From the NCBI GenBank assembly GCA_021234155.1, contig JAJEKV010000092.1, positions 1,180,001-1,244,000 of the forward strand: a stretch of 64,000 bases of DNA. The letters run 5' to 3'. The first letter of the stretch is position 1, and each line of letters begins with the position of its first letter. Origin of the DNA: Isoetes taiwanensis (taxonomy: Eukaryota; Streptophyta; Lycopodiopsida; Isoetales; Isoetaceae). The notes under the pieces were generated by a model, which worked only from the letters and a program-made list of their open reading frames with translations, was not told where the DNA came from and did not search any database. Made by a program: the position numbers and the translations under genes. This document shows, in pieces, positions 46,559-59,994 of this stretch.

Positions 46559-49480
46559 ATGGCTCGAGAGAAAAGAACTGCAGAGCCTCCAACTCCTGTT
46601 CGCAGGCTTCCTCCTGCAATGGCTTTCACACCTCCTCAACAGACACCAGGAAGTAGCCACGAATATTCTACATCCGACATTCCAACACCCAGCTCTGTTG
46701 AGTTTGCTCCAAAAGACCACCTCGGCTTCCACCACCGGTTCAATTTACTCCACCACAACTTTGCTCCCTCGAACGTCGTACGCCCCCACCAATGCGTTTC
46801 ACCCCACCTCGGGCTAGAGGGTCGACTACCTCCTCCAATTCATTTTAGTATTAAGCCCATAGTCCACAGGTAGGCTCCCTCCCGCGAGGCAAATCACACC
46901 AACTCCATCCATTTTAAGCTAAATGGTACTACAACAAGTGGGAGCAGTCAGCGACACGCAACTCCTGTGTTCTACGACACTTCAGGAGCTGGTCAACTAC
47001 GTCACCAGCCTCGATTACTTTTTCCCAGAGAGAGGGAAAGCACCTCCCCCCAGGCCTTGCCCACATCAAACCTCTCAGCATCTACAAGTACACCTCATGT
47101 TGATCTCTCAGACGAAGAAACACCTCATGTTGATGTCTCAGACGAGGACCTACCAAAGCCACAAGACTCCATGTTCGAATTCAAAGCCCCTGCAAGTAAA
47201 AATCTTAAGCGTAACTTACACAAGACAGCATGTACAACCGTTAGAAGAAAGAAACTCATGGACGAGGCTCACTTGCGGGCAACACATACAAAGCACTGTT
47301 GTTCTCAACGTTGTTTGCTTAAGATTGGACTAAAGGAATTGAGGTTGCTTCGTGATAGTTACAGTTCAATGACTCTGCTAGACCAAAGGGGCTACTTAGC
47401 CTTCAATATTAGGCCAGATGATGGTGAGAAGTTTACTTACACAGGTTGGTGGCCACACCGTCCTCATCAAACGGCCTTCAAATTGATTCATGCTTTAGGC
47501 GCGTGACGACTTGACCGCTGAAGAAAAAGGCTTGACAAGAATCCGGGCATCAATGACTCTGCCATTCGGGAGGCATAACCAGAATTCATGCTCTTCAATG
47601 TGTTTCTGGATGGAAGGTTTCTTTAAGGAGTCTTGTGAGAAACTCCCTAACAGCCCTATGTACCACTTGAGTGACAATTTCCGCGAAACAAGAAGTCTCG
47701 ATAATTATAAGGAGATGTGTGTTGAGGCTGGAGAACGCTTTGTCTCGCTACTCTTACTTTCTTTGTGCTCGAAAAAAAGAGTTTTCTCGTGTGGCCATTC
47801 CTAGAAAGCATAGGATGTCTGTTTGTGCTACATGCTCAAATTAAAAGCTTCGAGAGACAAAATGCAAGGACACTTCACACTAAAAGTAAGCTTCGGGGCG
47901 TGTTCTTGCCTAGTTCTACTTAAAAGTAGGTTCTTTCCTAAACATGTTTTCCTTTCGGATGCATTGAAGGAGAAACCGAACAAGCCTGAGAGAACAACAA
48001 TCTTTGGAAAGGAGAAAATTGACAAAACATAGGAAGAAAGCAATCGGAACAACCACTCAACTACATATCGGTTGTTATTGATGGAATGGACCAGAAGAAG
48101 ACCACCACCCTACCACATTTTGTCAATGTGCCTAAGGATCTTCTTGAAGAAGATTTCATACATCCGCATGTTGTTGGTGCTATGGTATTTAATGGAAAAC
48201 TATCTTGCAAGGCATTTTTGAATTATCCAAACATTCATGCTGATCCAAATCTCACTATCACAATATTGAATAAGCTTCTTTCCAATCTAGAACATATCTG
48301 CCCGGTTACGTATCTTCACTAGATAACACGACAAGGGAAAATAAGAATCAGTTGTTTGCTTCTTGTGCTATGCTAGTAGAGAAACAAATCTTCAAGAAGG
48401 TGAAGATTGGTTTCACCTTGTTGGTCATACACACGACCAAATTGATCGGATGTTCATGGGGTCTCTAAACGTCTTGCTTTCGAAAAAAAGCTCTAAGCCC
48501 GCCACCATGATTGAGGTCATCCAAGATTCCTACAATCCTCGTCCGGACATCGAGTTATTGGAAGAAACTTATGATTTCAAGGAATGGATTTTTCAAGAGA
48601 TCAACTAGGTCACCGTGCTATTGAGCCCTTGAGAAACATTACATTCCAAAGATCGGATCAAAATTTCACTTGTAGATGGCAAGGCCATCTTACAAGGAAA
48701 GAAATATGCCACATCCTTGCGATGGCAGCCCGGCAGCGAGTATTCAATTCATTACATAACATCCCCAATACTAGTTCCATGCTCTCTGCAGAATCAAATG
48801 CCTCTAAAAAGCTTGAAAGAAATCACAAAAGAGTAAAAAGGAGGGAAGAGCATTTGACTCAAATAAATCATTGGATTGTATTGAGACAAGTATTCATCTG
48901 CTCTAACCACTTTGGGGAGGCGATGCTTTATGGTGGCCTCAATTTTTTTCTCGACAACGTGACATGTTGCAAGCTTCATTACAAGGTCGAAGACCGCCAT
49001 ATTCAACCCGCCATCTAGGCAAACCCTCCCCGTGCAAGTTGAGAATCAAGAGGAACATGTAGAGATATTGGCTAGCTTCGGATGAAGATGACAGAGTCAT
49101 GTACACCGCCCTAGACGACAAAGACAACAAGTTGCTTTCGAGTATCCGGTTCAGTCTCTGAGATTCAGAAAGGAATGCTCATAGCTGTCCCAGCTGATAA
49201 TGATGAGTCTGGGAAGCCGTTCTGGCTAGCTAAAGTACTGGAGGTAACAAGAGAGGATGGAATTCCCACTCAATTAAAAGTGCACCGGATGAGAACGATC
49301 ACGCCAATGCTTTCAATTGGGAGTTATACTTTGGAGATGGTAAAACAGAGTGGGAAAGAGAGCAAAGTCCAAAGCAAGTACTTCTTTGTCATAGATCTAT
49401 CTGAAGTGAAGGTTCTTGCATATGACTTTGTTCGATTTGCTTTACTAATAAGTTACGTATGGTCACTCAAACTTTAATAA
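46559..49480 (+). pseudogene. T1 DUF7869-type transposase gene, frameshifted
   Basis: It starts MAREKRTAEPPTP, a proline-rich leader. An acidic repeat follows (TPHVDLSDEE/TPHVDVSDED, about 47092-47145), then the Cys motif HTKHCCSQRCLLKIGLKELR (about 47285-47345) and DLTAEEKGLTRIRA. The catalytic core is RNase H-like: Asp in VVIDGMDQKK (48080-48082), Asp in SLDNTTRENKNQ (48322-48324) and the GHTHDQIDRMF box (about 48423-48452). A C-terminal module contains GKPFWLAKVLEV (about 49210-49245) and may be a chromatin-reader-like fold. These match DUF7869-type transposases. Frame changes occur near 46700, 47505, 47775 (in a run of A), 48010-48075, 48320 and after 48600. This copy is therefore dead unless some breaks are sequence errors; a few could be introns. 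Confidence 0.75.
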
Positions 49481-50076
49481 GGTCAGCATGTGGATTAGAC
49501 AAACAAGCCAAAAAGGTGGCCAAAAAAGATGATGATGAAGACTCACTTGTAGACAGTGAGGAAGAAGATCGCTCGAGTACATCCAAAGGTTGAGAGTGAA
49601 GCCGGGGATGAAGGCTCGAGTGATCGGGGAATAAATGAGTCGAGGATGAGATGCATCCCGATCTTGCTTACCAAAATGTAAGTTTGTCCGATGACTTCGA
49701 ACATGTAAAGAACGAAAGTCACGGTGATGATTGTGCGTCAAAATATCCTATATTTTTGACAATTTTGTTCATAATTTTGTACAATTTTCACAACCTTAAA
49801 TATATCACTTCTTTGTCACTCTACTACCCTTGCTATTTTTTTTATTGCCCCTTTTTTGCTACACTTTATAAAAGTAACTATTTTTTGTTCTAGTTTAGGA
49901 GGATGAAAATTGCTATTTAAAATTTTTGCACGAAAGTTATGTTCAATCAACCCCTCAAAAATGGTACCTAAATTACTTAAATTGTCACACCTGTCACAAA
50001 AAAATCTTAAAAATGGACTTTTTTAAGGGAATTTTAGGGAATCTTTCAAAGATTCCTTTTGAAGTGCGTTTCCAGC
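49481..50076. other. T1 right untranslated/subterminal region
   Basis: An acidic C-terminal stretch (DDDEDSLVDSEEED, about 49530-49572) may still belong to the transposase. After about 49680 the DNA is AT-rich without genes. A perfect dyad GGAATCTTTCAAAGATTCC is at 50038-50056, and AAGTGCGTTT at 50063 precedes the terminal repeat. Confidence 0.55.
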
Positions 50077-50106
50077 AAATAAGTGCGTTTCATTTTAAAC
50101 TTTGTT
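50077..50106 (-). repeat. T1 right terminal inverted repeat
   Basis: Its reverse complement begins AACAAAGTTTAAAATG and matches 41152-41181 with a single difference. TCAT follows at 50107-50110, matching TCAT before the left end. Confidence 0.85.
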
Positions 50107-50512
50107 TCATCCAATCTTGCTTTTTTTTGAAACAAATAAACAAGAAATCAGAAACAACAAATGAAAATCTTACTTAAATTCAAACCATTGCTTACCGTGA
50201 CAACATCGCATAGATTATCAACTTCAGAAATAGCAACTGGTTTCTCGTCAGTACTCGAAGTTTTCAGATTGCATAATGAGCGTTTCTTTGCAATTTCCTC
50301 GTTCAACACATGTTTATAGGTCCTGACATTGCCATCAGAATCAAATGAAGAAGCTAAAATGCTCATACAAGCATTCACTTGCAACTCCTTTGTCCTGTCA
50401 TACCTAAACATTAAACAAACAGAAAACGTTAGACAAAATAATTAACAGACAAAATCCAACAGTAGCATCGATCCGAGCCATCGGATCGCCATTCTGGGAA
50501 AGGACGAGCTGC

Positions 50513-50519
50513 TATATAA
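50513..50519 (+). promoter_or_regulatory. T2 TATA box (left copy)
   Basis: TATATAA followed by GGC lies about 75 bp upstream of an ATG at 50591. The identical signal is at 57729-57735 in the deleted copy. The conserved 130 bp around it looks like an RNA polymerase II promoter that has been kept in both copies. Confidence 0.5.
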
Positions 50520-53500
50520 GGCTATTTCCTCTTTCGCACCGGTTATCGGCGTCTTCTCACAGCAGCTCTTCTTCTATTCTCATTGCTTCAATGGCCCTTC
50601 GACCAACGGATTTCTTCACCAGCTTCTCTACCGGTCTCGTTCTTCACCTCTTCACCACCGGCACCTTCTTAGCGAGTTTGTTCCTCCTTCTTTGGAAGGT
50701 ACGCTCCCTTCTTTTTCATGCCCAGCCTTATTCTACAGATTTGTTTATAGTTTCTCTTCATGATCGCATGGCTTCTCTTTGTTTCTATTGTTTCTATTGG
50801 CATCGCATGGCTCTTCTCTGGATATTCGCATGTTGAGTTTTTTGGTGCATAGGCTCTTCGTTGGTTACGAGACGGCCATGGTGGAGGTGTAATGGTTTCA
50901 AGTTATGGATTGGATGTTTCACGTTTTTTGTTCGCGTTTGATGGGTTCGTTTCTGGCTATTGGTTGATCTTTGTTGAATGGTTTGATCGGTTTCCGTAGT
51001 ATGTTATGTGTATTTCCTGTGTGGAGCAATTTTCTTGTGTTGGGGCGGCCTGGGCTTGTGTTGCGCATGCTTCTACCTCTTCCTTGATTTCCCTTGATCC
51101 ATCTTCTGTTTTTCCTCTGGGTGGTTGCTTCGGGCTTCTTGTCTTCATTTTCGGGCCTGCCCTCTCTCTCTGGTTGGGTTTCGCCCTCTCTTGAGCCTTT
51201 TCCTGCTTGAGCTTAACTTATCAGTGCTCTCGGTTCCATTTCCTGCTGCCTTCGTTCTCATTCCTTTGTTCCCTCCCTACCCTGCCTTCGGCCTGCTGGA
51301 TGGGTTGCTTTCGTGCCCCTGTGCCTTCCACCAGCTCTGCGCTTCTATCTGAGCTCTTAGCCTATCTTGAACAGCCTCAGCTTAGGACCTTTTTGCTCAT
51401 TCTCTCTGTTCTTTTCCTTGCCTGTATCTGCCCTTTTCGATTCCTTTTCTGCTATCCCAGCCTCTGCTCGCCGTTGTTCCCTAGATCTACTCCTCCTTCA
51501 CCGTGATTCGTTTCCATTTTGGTCGAATTGGAGTTTTTTTGGCTCCTCCTTGGAGCATGGGCGCTGTCTGCGGATCATTCACCCCCTGGCCGCAGGTTTC
51601 TGGTCGGGTTTTCCTCTTTCTAGGTGCTGTGCCGACAGAATCCGACGATCCAGGCTCTCCTATGGTATGTTTCGTTCATTTCCCACCGGTCTTCTGTTGT
51701 ATTCTCGGCTGTTCCCCTTTGGGCTCGCTATTTTTGCTGGATTTTGGCTGCCGTTCGTTCTTGCATGCTTTTCTCCAGTTCGCTCTTGGCCTCCATTCCA
51801 TCGGCTTGCATGTTCTTGTAACTTAGCCATTCGTTTCTTCCCTCTGTGCCTTCCTACTTGCTCTTTAAGTTTCCGGCTATGGAATAAGACCATTGTTTTG
51901 CTTTTTTCATGTTTATAGCTTTTTCGATGTTGGATCTTAAATGCCGACAATACTGTGGGTTTAGGCTCCTATATGTGCTTTCTTTTATAAAGGTTCATAC
52001 TTATTATTGTTGTTTACCATGTATGGCGCATCTATAGGGGCCTTATGACGGGAAGTTTTATGGTTCTTAACTTCGGCTTTATCTCTCTTTCCTTGTGTTG
52101 CTTTTTTAACATAGGTTGTTTTTGATGTTCTTATGTTGGCCATCATTTGAATTGCACTATATCAAACTATTTCGACATTATACTTACTATACGTTATTGG
52201 GGTTTGTTTTTTCTTTTGCATGTTGTGGCTTGTGCCTTGATTCGAGTAGCTCTCGTTGCCTATATTGTAGTTTCCCTTTGAAAGGTTGTTCTCGCACGTT
52301 GTTTTCCTTGTTTTAGGCATACGGCACATTATGGTGGTTTCTTTTCTTTTCGCGTTCTTGCCTATGTCGTGTTTCTGATTCCTAGCTAGCTTGGTGATTT
52401 ATTGTTCATCATTGGCCAGGTTGCCTTTGTCTTTTTAATGTTTATACATCTTCCACACTACCATCGGGGTTTTTCCTCTTCATCTTATTGCTTTGGTGTT
52501 GGGTTATTTATCATTATTGACGACTTGGGGTTTGCATACAGGGGCTGCATCCTTTGCATTATCTGCGTTGACGTAGTTGGGTTTCTTCTCGTGTTTATGC
52601 ATTATCTGCAATTGCATAGCTTGATCTGTTCTTACTTCTCTGATATTGACTTCTCTCGGTCGGTTCGCCTTCTTTTTATTCGGGTGGATTTCTCACGCTT
52701 AGATTGTTGGTTCTTTCCATTGTTCTTGTTGTCCTCTTAGTAGGGGCGTGCCGGTACGCCTGCTGGACTCCTCATCACGAGGGCTTGCCTTGTTTTTGTC
52801 AGGGCGTCCTCTTCCCCATCTCGTGGCTGGCATACCCTTCTTACCATTGTTTTTGTTCTCTAATGTATTTCCTTTTTTTCCGGTTATTGAGCTGATGCCA
52901 TCTATCGCGAGCATTTCCAACTCTTATTCTGCGGGTTCGCTTTCTTCACCACGGTTCGCTCGTGCTGCGGGTTCTCATCATCAACATGAAGCTTCTTTTT
53001 TCCCTGAGCCAGACCCTTTGGACACCAGTTCTCTTCCGCCTTTGCTGCCCCTTTTCTCTTCTCTCGCTGGTGCCGCCGCCCCTTTCGGGGGTTGGTCTCC
53101 GGTTTCAGGAGTTTGCAAAAGTCTTCTATATGTCAGGGATTCTTGCTTAAGGGCATGTAGACAATTTTTTGTTCGATCATTTTCTACGTCAAAGTCCTGT
53201 TGTAGCATTTCTTACAACTATCGTTTTTCATGGGATTGCCTCGTTATTTGTGCTTCTAGCATTATTTGGGATTTTCGGTGTACATTTACTCTTATGTATG
53301 GTGCTTTGGCATGGTTTTTAATTATAATTTGCGGTGTGTTTTCTATACGATGTCTTTTTGCAAGTATAAATTGTTTTTGACTTATACAATGCGTTTGGTC
53401 ATTTGTGGCATGCTAATCCGGGAAATGGTATACTTGATATATTATATGGTGTTTGCCCATATTAGCCTAATTTGGTCCTAATATTAATCTTTGAATCATT

Positions 53501-54716
53501 ATTTTCATTGTGATATCAGTTGTTGCTCTTCTACTTTACGTCTCATTGGATACTTACGCAGATTCGTTTTTTCCATACGTTGTTTTCCATGCTCATTCAC
53601 ATATTTCTATGGGTTTCTTCGCCTTCATTAATACGTACTAGATCTATTGTCCTTTTCATCTCTGGCACCTTATGTTTTTGTCACTCTTGTTGTTTCCCTT
53701 GCTATTATCCCTATGTTGCATTCACGTGATCTATTTTTGATAGCGGTCTTCTCATTTTTAGGGAAGGTCATCTTCACTGTTGAGTTGTTTTTGTGGGCAA
53801 TATTCGGAACCTTCTGTCAACTTTCGCATATTGTTAGTTAAAAGTTTTACTTCTCCTCGTTGTTTTCGGGTTTTTTCTTCTTTGCACTTGTGTTTTTATC
53901 GTGGATTCGATGCACCATACTATTTAAATGGGTCTATGCTCTCCTCGCGCTGTTTTTCTCTTGTTTATGTTCTGGCTCACTTTTTACCTCGGTTTTGTCT
54001 TGTGGTCGTTTCCTTGGGATGTTGTCTTGTTTTCATAATTCTACGCTGCAGTCTCTTGGTTTATTATCTTTTTATTGCCTATAGCTTTGTGGCCACCATC
54101 TTCCGGGTTGCATTTGTCTTTTTTACATTGATGCATTCCATTTCCATGGTAGGTTGCAGTATGGCCTCAATTGCGTGTTATTTCTCCGACATGTATCTCT
54201 TTTGTATGTTATTTTTTATATTGTGGTTCCCATGTGGTTATATGGGGCATTCTTTTCTGTGTTTAGGATTTCCCCATGGTGGTTTGGGTTTTATCTTTTG
54301 CACTTGTGTTTGTATCTTATGTGTGATGCACTACACTTGGCTCGGGTGGTATACGTTATTTGGGTGGTATTATCTTCTACATTCTAGGTTTCCCATAGTT
54401 GTTGGGGTTTATTTTTTGCACTTGTGGTTTATCTTGTTTTTTCTTCCACCCGTTGGGTGATGCTTTTCTCCACCCCCCTGGGTGATGCTGTCCTCTCTTT
54501 TTTCCAGAATCGTTTCTAATCGCTCACCTCCTTTTGAGTGCTTGTCGTTTTGCAGTTTGCCGCTTCGCCATTATGCACGTTCTTGATGCTGATCTTAGAT
54601 GCTCTGAGGCACCGCTGCATCAATTGCTGGCATCGCCAATGGTTGCACGTCTCACATCCTACATTTTGCAAGTCTCTACCGTTAGAGAATCCCTTACAGG
54701 ACAAGGGATCTGAGAG

Positions 54717-54770
54717 CCTACTACCAGGGTTTTTCCTCCCATGTGGGGGTTTTTTCATCCCAGTAGTAGG
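54717..54770. repeat. T2 hairpin 1
   Basis: The stem CCTACTAC/GTAGTAGG (54717-54724 and 54763-54770) encloses AGGGTTTTTCCTCCC and GGGGGTTTTTTCATCCC. The loop text is shared with hairpin 2 at 57989-58065, while the outer stem sequence differs. Confidence 0.7.
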
Positions 54771-55116
54771 GACACATTGTATAGTAGCATTTGTCTTTTT
54801 GGTGTGGTTTTATCTGCTTTGTGTACTGCATGTACCGTCTCATAGGTCAAGTTTGGCCTCCGCGGACGTTAAAATATACTTCCTTCCTTCCTTCCTTAAT
54901 CGCTCATGGGTGCATTCTACATGTTCCATTTCTTCTCGCGCTTGGTGCGTTGGCTCCTCTTAGTCTCACCCTCGCTCGTTAGCCGTGCCCGGCTTCGACC
55001 CACAGGTTTTTTCGTGGCGGCTGGGCTTCGAGTTTATGCAGTTAAGCCTCATTTTATTGTTGCGCTCCATTAAGCTACACCTTCATGACCCAACTCAGCG
55101 CTTGGAGGTTTTGTGG

Positions 55117-55244
<128 letters not shown>

Positions 55245-57988
55245 CAAGTATTCAAGTATGTTGTGACATGTTTTCCACCTCTTTCTCCTTTGTGGCTAAA
55301 TTTCTTATATGTATATTCTATATTTGGTGTGGTCCGATACTGGGTTTGGAATATTTGGGGGTTGTGTTTAAGATTTTTTCTTCTTTTTTGGCATGATCAT
55401 CGGGGAGCTCTCGTGTTTGTTGGTTCCTTTGCTCACTTTATTAGCGCACTTATTGTTGCTTCATGAAGTTATATTTTCTATTCTTGAACATGGGTGACGG
55501 GTGATATTGTTCGGTGTACCAATTTTATGGATTTGGGAGCTTCTTTGTTTTCGTTAGCTCCACTTTGTCATGTTCGCAGTAGGTTGATTTTTCATGCATA
55601 GCTTTGCTCCCTATATATAATATTACATACTCATTGTGTAAGTTTCGAGACGTTGCTTTATTAGACATGGTTGACTTTTCATGTTCTTTTAGCCCCTAGT
55701 TTTTATCATTCTTCCCCGTTTCTCCGTTTGCTCGATATGCAGGGTCCACATGTTGAGGTTCGTACTCACGGTTGCTGGCGGTCCTCGTCCTCTCGCGCTC
55801 GCTACGTGGTGTGCGACTCTACTCAACATCTCCATGTTTCTCGTTCGATCTTTATGTCTATGCATTTTTGCATTCCTATGCCTAAGTTTTTCCTCTTTGC
55901 CTTATTATCTCGGTTACTTGTTATTCTTCCTTCTTATTTATCGTTATTGTTTATTCTTTTTGGGGATCCATGATGAAGGGTTCCTTTGTTGACTTATCTC
56001 CCTCTAGATATTGGCCACAGGTTCGGAAGGGATAATAGCCACATTCTTGGACTTCGGTCCGTAGCCCCATTCACGGACTTCGGTCCGGCATTTGTATTCA
56101 AATCAGTCATCTATGCCGGGCCCTTCCTTCGATTCATCATTGTGGCGGCGTCCTTTTCTTTTCATTGTTTTTTGTTCTCTAATGTTCCTCCCTTTTTCAG
56201 GTCATTGAACTGATGCCGTCCATAGCAGGCGTTTTTTGGCTCTTCTTCTTCAACTTCGCTTTTCTCTCCGCGGCTCGCTCGCGCTGCTGGTTCTCGTCGT
56301 CAACGCGAAGCTTCCCTCGCGCTTGAACCAGACTCTTCGGACCCTGGTTTCCTTTCTCCCCCTGCCACTCCAAACGAGACCCACTTGCCCGTGCTCATAT
56401 GATTTCTTTAGCTCGCTTGCCTTCGTTCGCATGCCTGGCCCGTCAATATCCTTCAGCGCCTCCGGCGGCCCTCTTTTTTGCTCCTCTCCTTCCTCTCTAC
56501 GTCCTTTATCCTATCCGATTGCTTGGGTGGTGGTGGCGCTCCTCTTCTTCTCCTTCCGCTATGTGCTTTGCGATCCAACTCCACACCTGGCGGTTCTAGC
56601 TGTCTATTGAGGGTTTTTGCACTTGTAGCAGATCTTTTTCTATTTGGTATGCTCATTACATATCTTTGGCATATTTGCTATTTGGCTTTGTCTAGATAGG
56701 ATGCATATTGCGTTTGGTACTGCATTGAGATTTTCCGACATGGGTTTATATTGGATTATCTTTCATTTTATGCTTCTCTTTATTTAGATATGGGGTGTCC
56801 TACGTTGTTGTCCACAAGGTATTGTATTGGGCACACTCTAATTTGTGCATGGTGTTGCTATTTAACTTTATCTGGATATGATGCATATTGTGTTTGGCAC
56901 CACATTGAGATTTTGCGACATGGGTTTCTATTGGATCATTTTTCCTTTTTATGCTTCTCTTTATCTAGACATGGCGTGTCTTACATTGTTATATACAAGC
57001 TGTTATATTGGGCACATTTTAATGGCCACTTTTAGTTTGTTTCGTGTTCTTGATATTCTTTTTTATGGTTTTACATTGATGCTTATCTTTCTCTAGATGT
57101 CGCGTTTTTTTATGGACCGTTTTTTGTTGGGTGGTGCTATTTTTTTCCACCGTGATGGTGACATTCATATATAGCATTATTTTGCAATGCATATTTCTTT
57201 TTACATGATTGTTATCCACCCGTTGGGTGACGCTTTTTTCCACCATGGTGATGATGCTATTTCCACCTGCGGGTGATGCTGTTTATTTCTACCTCCAGGG
57301 TGACGCATATTTCTTTTTACGTAATTGTTTTCCAAATTGTTTTCCACTCGTTGAGTGCTGCTGTTCTCCACCCTATTGGGGTGATGCTCTCTTTTTCTGC
57401 TATATGTTGAATTTTCTCTTACCATTCACGGGTGTTTTTTCGAAGTTCTTTGTTTACGTAATTGTTTTCCAAATTGTTGTCCACCCGTTGGGTGCTGCTG
57501 TTCTCCACCCTATTGGGGTGATGCTCTCTTTTTCTGCTATATGTTGAATTTTCTCTAACCATTCACGGGTGTTTTTTCGAGTTCTTTGTGTTGCTTGCAG
57601 GTTTTACACCCTCGGCTTATAGTTAAGGAAGTTCTTTGGTAGTCGGCGGTTTTGTGTCTCTTAGAGTCCTTTCCCGAATAGCATCGATCCGAGCCATCGG
57701 ATCGCCATTCCGGGAAAGGACGAGCTACTATATAAGGCTATTTCCTCTTCGCGACCTGGTTATCGGCGTCTTCTCACGGCAGACTCTTCTTCTATTCTCA
57801 TTGCCCTCCCTTCCTTCCACTAGCTGCGTGAGGGCATGAGTTTGCTTTTCTCTAACCATTCACGGGTATTTTTTTTAGGGGTTTTTGTGTTGCTTGCAGG
57901 CTTCCGCCCTCTTCTGGGGTCCTGCTATATTTGTGTTCGCCATCAACTCATCTCTTTCGGTTTTTCAGGCAACACATTCAAGGTTGTT

Positions 57989-58065
57989 GGCGACCATTTC
58001 TCATTAGGGTTTTCCTCGAAAACCCGAAAGGGCGGGGTTTTTTATCCCGATGAGAAGTTGTCGCC
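57989..58065. repeat. T2 hairpin 2 in the deleted copy
   Basis: The stem GGCGAC-cat-TTCTCAT pairs with ATGAGAA-gtt-GTCGCC around a loop holding a nested perfect stem GGGTTTTC/GAAAACCC. Loop text (AGGGTTTTCCTC ... GGGGTTTTTTATCCC) matches hairpin 1. Confidence 0.75.
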
Positions 58066-59994
58066 ATTACCCTTTTATATTGCCTGTGCACATTTCTTTT
58101 TACGGGGTTGTCCAATATTGTTCCTATGGTTGGCTACCCCTCTCTATTCTTCCAACCATTGTATACTGCTGCTGTGATGAATGACAAGCCTATCTATCTA
58201 CCGGTTTTGTGTCTCTTGCGAGTCCTTTCCCAACAGTATAAAATAACTTACTTCTAGTACGACTCGACACGTTTGTGTCCAGTAACCAAACATCCTACTT
58301 CTGGAGGCACGCCAGCCAATGACAACCTTGATATAGTAGTTACTCGACCACTCTTATTACTAATTGTTGTGTCATTTAGAAGACTCCCCATTACATTTAA
58401 CCATGTCCATATCTTGTTCGTGCCAACGGGAACCTTCTGGTACCAAACCTATGCAATAAACAAAACATAAATAAAACAATCAAAACCTAAGTTACAAACA
58501 AAAGCTAAGTTAAAACAAAACCTAAGTTACAAGCAGAAACCTAAGTTAAAAACAGAAAACTAAGTGAAAACAGAAACATAAATAAAAAAGTTACCACTTT
58601 AGTTGGCCGATTGATAGGCTGGAGGAAGAAGCTCCGAGGATCAGACCCTTCCTTTGGAGGAAGATGCAGCAAGTAACGCTTGTATGTGAATACAAAATCC
58701 TCTTCATGAGTCCACACAGGTGGTCTAAAATGCTCGCTGTCAAATTTAGTCATAGTACAGCCCCAATTCTTGCTAACTCGTTCATGATAGGCAATAAACT
58801 CGCCAAAACTATCATTTCCTAAACTAAAATCACAATCCATTGTTGCATGCAGTTCCTTGTAACCCCTAATACCAAACCGCGTCACAACATAGTAGCATAA
58901 CCGCTTCTGAAGGCCATGAACATCTGTTACTTGATGCTCTGGGTCTGCTAACAAATCTGTCTCAAGTCTGAAGGTTATTTCTGGAGCCTTCCTTTTCTTC
59001 GTTCCAACCCCAGCACGCCTTGCTCTCTCTGCTGCACCAATAAAAGCTTTCTGAGCTCTTCCAAACATCGGATGTGTTACAATATTAAATCTTGGAACTT
59101 CAACACCTGTCTCTTGCATTATCATCTCCTGTTTCTTCCTGACAATCCGTCCAATGGTTTTGAACAGGTTGTTTAGACTACAAAACAGCAAGTGGAAACA
59201 ATATTAAACTCTAAATTTAGTATTAAGAAAAGAAACACAAACATAAAAATCATACCTGCTGGCAGGATACATTTGCCCATTATTCTTCTTCGTTTGCAAA
59301 AGGAAACGAACCAGCATATCATTCAGAGCAGGATAAGGTAGATCTTCTATGGCAATAGATGTATCTAGCTTTGCAAACACTCTCCACTCATCAAACTTCC
59401 CACGGGCCCAATTAGTCGCCTTCGCAGAGCGATCCCTACCACCATTATAAACGTCATGCATAATGTTGGCGTCAAGTGGCAGAAACTTGCTGTCATCCAT
59501 AATCTCATCTTGAACCTTAGCCACTATGTCTGGAACCTTAAAATCCTCATTGAACCATGGTTCTTTGGAAACTTCTTGCATAAAAGCTTCTTGCTCATCA
59601 TTAATATTTGCATCCAAGAATGCATCCAGATCTTCAAGACCACCTTCTTGCTCACAACCAGCTTCTAAACTTGCATGCAAACTAAAACTCGATTGTCCTA
59701 CCTCAGAAACCTGACCACACTCAACTGAATCCATGGCACTACAAATATAACTAGACTGTCCATTAGCAACTATCTGCAGACTAGCCAACAGAACCTGTGA
59801 AAGAACCTAGCATAAAAAAAAAAATAGATCAACAAACAAAAAAAAAGAACAACTACATAAACAAAAAACACATACCTTCAACACCTTAGCTTTCTGAAAC
59901 TGAATGATTAAAACGAAACTCCAACAAAAACTGCAATTAGGAACATTTCTTAGACGACTAGGATCACTCTTCATTGCAAAAACAACAAACAAAA

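Larger units (their letters stand above)
41152..50106. mobile_element. T1: DNA transposon with ParB-methyltransferase and DUF7869-type transposase
   Basis: The ends 41152-41181 and 50077-50106 are inverted repeats over 30 bases with one mismatch; both contain AAAATGAAACGCACTT. The candidate target duplication is TCAT (41148-41151 and 50107-50110). It sits inside an intron of the tyrosine recombinase gene. Subterminal AAGTGCGTTT boxes recur: inverted to the end copy at left (about 41185-41194), direct at right (50063-50072). Two genes diverge from a central region near 45.5-46.5 kb: a ParB-like/DNA methyltransferase gene leftwards and a transposase gene rightwards. About 42 palindromes are confined to the element. 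Both genes carry frameshifts. The superfamily is not certain; elements with a DUF7869-type transposase have been reported in several eukaryote groups, as I recall. Confidence 0.75.

Noticed and set aside
41152-50106. Integrated giant-virus DNA
   Set aside because: DNA methyltransferase and repeated promoter-like motifs raised this idea. However, the genes have spliceosomal-type introns, there are terminal inverted repeats with a short target duplication, and the second gene is a transposase. A transposon explains everything seen.
52402-54460. Several hydrophobic membrane-protein-like open frames
   Set aside because: They overlap in different frames and consist of Phe/Leu/Ser/Val from T-rich DNA. 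Base composition explains them.
58541-59788. Two separate small genes
   Set aside because: The two long frames join at GT-AG borders with matching phase into one recombinase reading, so they are exons of one gene.
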